The notes under the pieces were generated by a model. That model made no database searches. It saw only the letters and a list, made by a program, of their open reading frames with translations, and was not told where the DNA came from. From Silurus meridionalis (lineage: Eukaryota; Chordata; Actinopteri; Siluriformes; Siluridae), in contig NC_060896.1 in NCBI RefSeq assembly GCF_014805685.1, forward strand, positions 13,472,889 through 13,536,888: a stretch of DNA of 64,000 bases. Reading direction: 5' to 3'. A program made the translations under genes and the position numbers. This document shows, one piece after another, positions 58,596 through 64,000 of the stretch. Position 1 is the stretch's first letter; each line of letters opens with the position of its first letter.

Positions 58596-59600
58596 ATAGT
58601 ATTAAATGCAGTGCAGTCAGCAAAAAACTTGAAATGAATTATATATTAAAAGGATGCAGCATATTTAAAAACATTATCGTCTTTGGCATCTGTAGCATTT
58701 ATTCAAAAGTAATAGGATTACACTACCTGTACTGAGAACCTGTTAATTTATTACACACTGGAAGTGTAAGTGTAATAAAAGATCGTCTTGCCAAAATTAG
58801 TATGTAGTTCATTTATGCAGCAAAATGCATCCATTCATTGAACAGCCATTAGCTAATGCACATTTATACTTCTGTGAAATATATAGTATAAACTGTACAG
58901 AGTTAGAGCTTTTCAAACAAACATAAAAATAATATACTGACAACTTTGACAAAATGATAATAAATAAATTGGAATTACATAAGTGACTTTCCTGATTCTG
59001 TCAAATTGTTTGGTTGCAGGTTATCATCAATGTGCTGTAGATGCAGAAGATAAAGATTAGTTTAGAACATTCGTTCAGCCTGTTAAACTGAGAGTACTGC
59101 TATAGGCTGATAATAGCCAGCAAGTTCTAATAAAACCAATAGGCCTAAAAATTGATAATAAAAAAAAATGTGTATACTGATAGATGGCTATTGCAGAAAA
59201 TATTCTCAGAGGTGAATTCTGAATTATGAGTTTGTACTGTTTCTGCCTGTGGTCAGTCAGGATTAACCTGTTTGCTTCATAGAGATGATGTTTTAAGTGC
59301 ATGCACAAAAACTTCAAATAGGATCACATGTGCCTCGGCCACATTCAGCACATTCAGGAGTTGTTTTTATATGAGCCGGATAGGAAACTGTGAGTCAAAG
59401 AGGCCTTTGCTTGTATCAAGCTGTGTTGCGGCTTGTGTGGAAGTCACGAGTTTAGTAGAACATAATGAGGTTAAAAGAGCAAGTTCCTTTTCTTTAGGGC
59501 AAAATGTGGGGGAAGCTGTGACTTCAGAGCAAGCCTGCAACCCAGCAATGTGCCTCCAAGGAGGATATGGAAAAAACTTTGGGTAGCATGCAATCACATA

Positions 59601-59666
<66 letters not shown>

Positions 59667-60536
59667 TCTCTTTTTTCTACTAACATGCACACACAGACAT
59701 TCATATGACTCACTGCCACAGGACTATTTTAAAGGGCCCCCTTCTTCCTCCTCTTGCGTCTTGGCAACGTTATCTCAGAGTGACAGTTGTGGCTTGAATG
59801 GCAGTGATATATCCTGACGGGGAAAGTAAGACTGCATATCTTTGAGGGAGAGCAAAAAGCCCACAGACCAGCAACCGCATACCGGCAGCCTCTGCAGACT
59901 TCAAACGCTAACAAGCTGGAATAACATTTTGCTTGGGGTGTCTGCTGGAAGCCTCCCAGCTGCTGGCAGGCTGATTGGAGTGAGAGAGAGTGGGGAGAGG
60001 GAAGAGAAAGAGAGGGTGAGAGAGAGGGAGAGAGGGAGATACAGATTCATCTTTGTGTATGTAGTGTTCAGATGTGAGCTAAACCACTTTGAATGAAAGA
60101 ATGTTTCAATGTGTGTATGTGTGTGTATGTGGTGACTTCATAGGGTGAAGTGACCCCCCACACACACATACACACATTAAATAACACTTGTTTTAACTGT
60201 CAGGGCTGTCTGTTGATATGGAAACGGCCTAAATGTCCAACCTTGCCTCCCAGTATATTGTGATAGAGGTTGCTATGCTCAACAGCCTTCCATTTTTTTC
60301 TCATCTCTGAGTATCGAGAACTATCCGTTTCTTTAGCATACATTTATTTTATCTAGATTTACTGTCTGTCCTGGTTGTAGGCTTGGAGAGTCCAGTCTCA
60401 TGGTATATGTCATGCTCAGTGTGCTGAGCAGAGTGTCTGGTTATTTGATAACAGGTCGTTGGAGGTGCTGAGCCTGTGGGATTGTCTCTTAACATGTTTG
60501 TTTGTGGGTGTTTTTTGGAGCAGAAGTCAATCTCTA

Positions 60537-60602
<66 letters not shown>

Positions 60603-61267
60603 TTATGCATATATAATGGTATGATTTTTACATACCATTGTATTGCACATTTATTAATTACATTAGTAACATGTGCAAATACAATAAAGCGCAATGACAG
60701 GCAGACAGACAGACACACACACACAGTAGTACATACAAAATAAATTTGCACAGAGGCCAGTGCTCAAAAAGACGGCAGGCCCTAACGCGATAAATGCTTG
60801 CACATGTCTGAGGAGTGTCTGTGGCTTTGCTGTGAGGTGGTGGAACAGTTCAACACAAACACATACACAGTCATAAGCTTTGCACTCCACCCCCACCCCC
60901 ACGCACACATACCCCAGCTGACAGCCCTATGACACGAGACACAAAAAGACAATGTGTTTTAGAGCACAATAAAAAAATGTAAGTGAGAGCACAGTAGCTT
61001 AACCACACCACACAAAAGGAAGTGGTATGGAAAGACTGTTGGGTTGAGGTGTAGGCTGTTGCCTGCATTCGAAAACAAGGTCAGCACTTCCTCAAACTGA
61101 AGTCAAACACTTCTAAAGCTCTTTCCTTCGCTTGTATGAATATAAAACTTTTAACAATTTCAGGCAACAATTTTTACATGACTTTGATAACGGAAGTGGG
61201 GGAGTGGGTGGCATTTCTATTGTTAGATGTCCCACTTTAAATGACTTGCGTGCACTGTACTAAGTGC

Positions 61268-61316
<49 letters not shown>

Positions 61317-62149
61317 AGCTCTAATACTACGAGAAGTATCTTCATTCAACTCTGCAGCAAAGTTAAACTCCAGTACTTGCACATCATTACGGATCAGAGC
61401 GTTTCTATAGAACCAAGCCTTCCTCTATTTACTTGCTTTTCTGGTGCTGAAGAAAGGCAGCTGAAGCACAGCTTAGACCACCCACAATGTCACGGAAGTA
61501 TAAATTGGGCAGAATGTGGTCTGGGTGTAGCGAAACGTCGATCCAGATAAGTCTGTTCTTTCATGAACCACATGAGAGGAGCGTACAGCTGCACTACATT
61601 TCCGCCTCACACAGACGCAACGCCGCTCACCATTTCAACTTCACAGAGCTGGAAATCAATGATTTTATTGAAAATGATGGTGTAGGGAAAAAACCCATGC
61701 CCATGTAGTTTATGTAGCAGTGGTATTCACTAGTGACACTGTGTACATGTACAAGCCAGGATGTTGATGGAAAATGTAACAACCTTTTTCCACATCTGCA
61801 GTGTTTTAACAGAAACCGTTCCGTTATATATTTATAGCGCAGGGCTGTTGAATTCTCAGTTCTGATTATAACTAAAGTGTCATTTTCTTTTAAAATACTA
61901 CTATTACTATAATACTATTTCTGATAGTGTTTTTTTTTAATCAATACAATATAATAACAAGATACACAGATTTGTTTAAGAATTATCTTTGAAAAGAATA
62001 AGTGTCAGCACTTGTCACTATTCCTTTCTTTTGGGAAAGTCTACAGGACAGAAAGTTGTTACCAGAAGACTTAAATTTTTTCCATTATCAACATTAAAAG
62101 CGAACAATGTAAAACAAGGGAACAAAAATGTAAATATTAATTTGTTAAT
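58596..62149. other. Intergenic with CT and CA arrays, no gene recognised
   Basis: Holds (TC)n at 59606-59661, (AC)n at 60541-60600 and (AC)n at 61270-61310. An imperfect GT/AC hairpin lies at 60111-60176. Blocks 59740-59980 and 61330-61700 are balanced non-repetitive sequence. Open frames are short and lack coding character. Confidence 0.42.
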
Positions 62150-62717
62150 GTATTAACAAAATTATAAATGTGTTCTATAGGATTCACATCTGGTGACTTC
62201 CTTGCGTAGAATTTGTTGCTTTGTAACAATATCTTGCTAGAAGTAGTTATTATAAGATCTAGGTTGATTATGACCATAAAGGGAGGCACCTGATCAGCAA
62301 CAATTCTCAGATAAGTTATGGCATTCAAGCAATGCTCGATTGGTATTAAGGGCCTGGCGTGTGCCAAGAAATCTTTTCTCACACTATTACATCTCTAACA
62401 GCAATTTAAACTGTTGATGGAAGGTAATTTCAGTTTATGGATTCATGCTGTTGACACCAAAATTCTGACCCTACCATCTACTTGTCACTGCATAAATCAA
62501 GCTCCTTCATACCAGGCAAAGTTTTTCCATTCTTCAGCAGTACTGTTTTGATAAGGAGCATGTGCCAACTGCAGATTTAAATTCTTGTTTGTCACTAACA
62601 GAAGTGGAACCGGAAGTAGTATTTCACTATTTTATACCAAGGATAAGCGTGTGCATTCTGAGATGCCCTTTTCTTTTCATCACAATTGTGGTTTATTGCA
62701 GATTTCTATATTGTAGT

Positions 62718-62792
<75 letters not shown>

Positions 62793-62893
62793 AACATTTC
62801 ACCAGGATGGTCATTCTTAATGATGCTCTTAATCTGTATAATCTCATTTATTAGGCAGCTTCCATATGATTGGCTTAGTGAATAACAAGTTTA

Positions 62894-62900
<7 letters not shown>
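62150..62900 (-). mobile_element. Tc1-like transposon remnant
   Basis: The minus-strand frame at 62137-62382 reads HARPLIPIEHCLNAITYLRI then VADQVPPFMVII and ends with PDVNPIEHI, recognisably Tc1-type transposase around the second catalytic Asp and the Glu of DD34E. The FQQDNAPCHK region itself is lost by deletion. The part at 62430-62660 continues the family. Beyond a (TA)n run, 62850-62885 (GCTTCCATATGATTGGC) looks like its terminal portion. Confidence 0.8.
62720..62790. repeat. (TA)n microsatellite
   Basis: TA run of about 35 units within the terminal part of the Tc1-like copy. Confidence 0.95.

Positions 62901-62971
<71 letters not shown>
62897..62971. repeat. (TA)n microsatellite
   Basis: Second TA run of about 37 units, ending in TGTGTGTG; it starts 107 bp after the first run. 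Confidence 0.95.
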
Positions 62972-62979
<8 letters not shown>

Positions 62980-62980
<1 letters not shown>

Positions 62981-64000
62981 ATCTTTCTATATCAAATATT
63001 TTGTTGGTGTTGCATTTGTAAAGGTTAGTAGGCCAAAACTGCTAACTGCTAATACCTCAGGGTTTCTTGAGACACTGAATGGAAAATTTTGTATTTATTT
63101 ATCTTGTTTTTTATTTTTATTTTACAGCAACAGAATGAATGAGGCCAAAGGATGAATTATGGCCACTTGATATTTGTGCTGCCTTTTTTTTTATCCTTTT
63201 TATATGTCATCGATTTACAGCAGCGAGCCTGCCTCATTGTCCCTGCCACTAAAAATAACAGAGAGGGAAAATAACAACAGTGACACAGCACTGGTATTGA
63301 TTTTAACGGCTGGCCACGGTCTCCCAGCCGCCCCAGGGCACCTTTTATCGAGAGCAGTAAAATAACAAAGGAGATGGGCTGGAAGTTTTCCATGTATACC
63401 AATCAGAGTTTATAAATTGCTCCATTACCTTCATTTCCCTTGGTTACTCTGGGAACATTAGCAATTATTTTCTTGGGGGCTTCACCCACGGAACTAATAA
63501 TCTGGTGATTTAGTGCCTTGTGGCACGGTGCACCTACTCCCGCCTGCCTTAATCCATTCATCCCGCCACCTATCAGTTTGACTTCGCTAGGACAAATTGC
63601 TTTCCTGAGCACATCCAAGGGAAAATGGGTCAATAAGTATTCTCCAAGCTCCCTCTCCCATTAGGAAGTGCTAACAATGTGTCTCAAACCCACATGCTTT
63701 AAGATTAGTGAGGATCATTATTGTGCTAATAAATAGAGAGCAGTTTAATGCATATTCTATTTGATAGATTCAAAATCTTGTATTTATCTATTGCTGTTTA
63801 GCTGTATGTAGCACAAGGTTGACCAAATCAGATGCCTCATACATGATGTACCTCAAAAATAGGATTTTAATTTATGTATACGTTATGTTTGTTTAAATAC
63901 ATATTATGCTTATGTGTGTGAAAGAATAGTAAGTGTGTATGAGGTTATGCCTGTAAATGCATTACACACAGTAAGTCAGGCTTCTTGCAGAGGCTTATTT
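62980..64000. other. Intergenic, candidate conserved non-coding block
   Basis: No gene recognised. The stretch 63120-63680 is non-repetitive, of balanced composition and largely free of simple sequence, which resembles conserved non-coding sequence of developmental loci. This is judged from texture only. Confidence 0.35.

Noticed and set aside
18000..64000. A second host gene, tRNA, rRNA, microRNA or CRISPR-like array downstream of uaca
   Set aside because: No exon chain, RNA fold signature or spaced repeat array could be supported; tRNA-like matches belong to SINEs.

Overview
The window looks like vertebrate, specifically teleost, nuclear DNA. It has one intron-rich gene with AG-bounded exons, large intergenic space, abundant CA/CT/TA microsatellites, and remnants of repeat families common in fish: an L2-type LINE, Tc1-like and hAT DNA transposons, a DIRS1-like tyrosine-recombinase retroelement and tRNA-derived SINEs. 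An otophysan such as a catfish would fit the repeat mixture, but the species cannot be settled from sequence alone.

Layout. Positions 1-5161 are repeat-rich: a 5'-truncated, frameshifted L2-type LINE sits in an old (TAC/ACT)n array, and about 1.99 kb of this region is present twice in direct tandem (about 1171-3156 and 3157-5161). The second copy ends about 0.2 kb before the first coding exon of the only recognisable host gene. That gene runs on the + strand from 5368 to 17982 in 17 coding exons, reconstructed here from splice sites, phase and protein similarity. It encodes about 775 residues: a short basic N-terminus, six ankyrin repeats plus a partial seventh, a linker, a coiled coil and a conserved C-terminal block. 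The match is to UACA (uveal autoantigen with coiled-coil domains and ankyrin repeats), but the coiled coil is much shorter than in mammalian UACA (about 1,400 residues). Introns carry Tc1-like and SINE remnants.

From 18 kb to 64 kb I find no host coding exon. This stretch holds a hAT-like element with an intact 8-bp target duplication (18419-18690), a Tc1-like element containing a long (AT)n run (20178-21290), SINE pieces near 24 kb, a block of about 17 kb with no transposon I recognise (25-42 kb), a Tc1-like copy split by a DIRS1-like element (44150-46560), an element with converging ends at 51-52.3 kb, an L2 3' end (about 55.6-56.0 kb) and another Tc1-like copy (62.1-62.9 kb). In human, the flank beyond the 3' end of UACA is a large gene desert before TLE3. 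If synteny holds here, this is part of that desert and its non-repetitive AT/homeobox-motif-rich patches are candidate conserved non-coding elements. That is inference; no alignment was possible.

There is no sign of an operon, CRISPR array, rRNA gene or other multi-gene system. The most unusual items are the recent tandem duplication abutting the uaca promoter, the shortened coiled coil, a probable GC-AG intron, an exon 14 donor that itself contains an in-frame stop, and a perfect 22-bp hairpin inside the DIRS1-like remnant.
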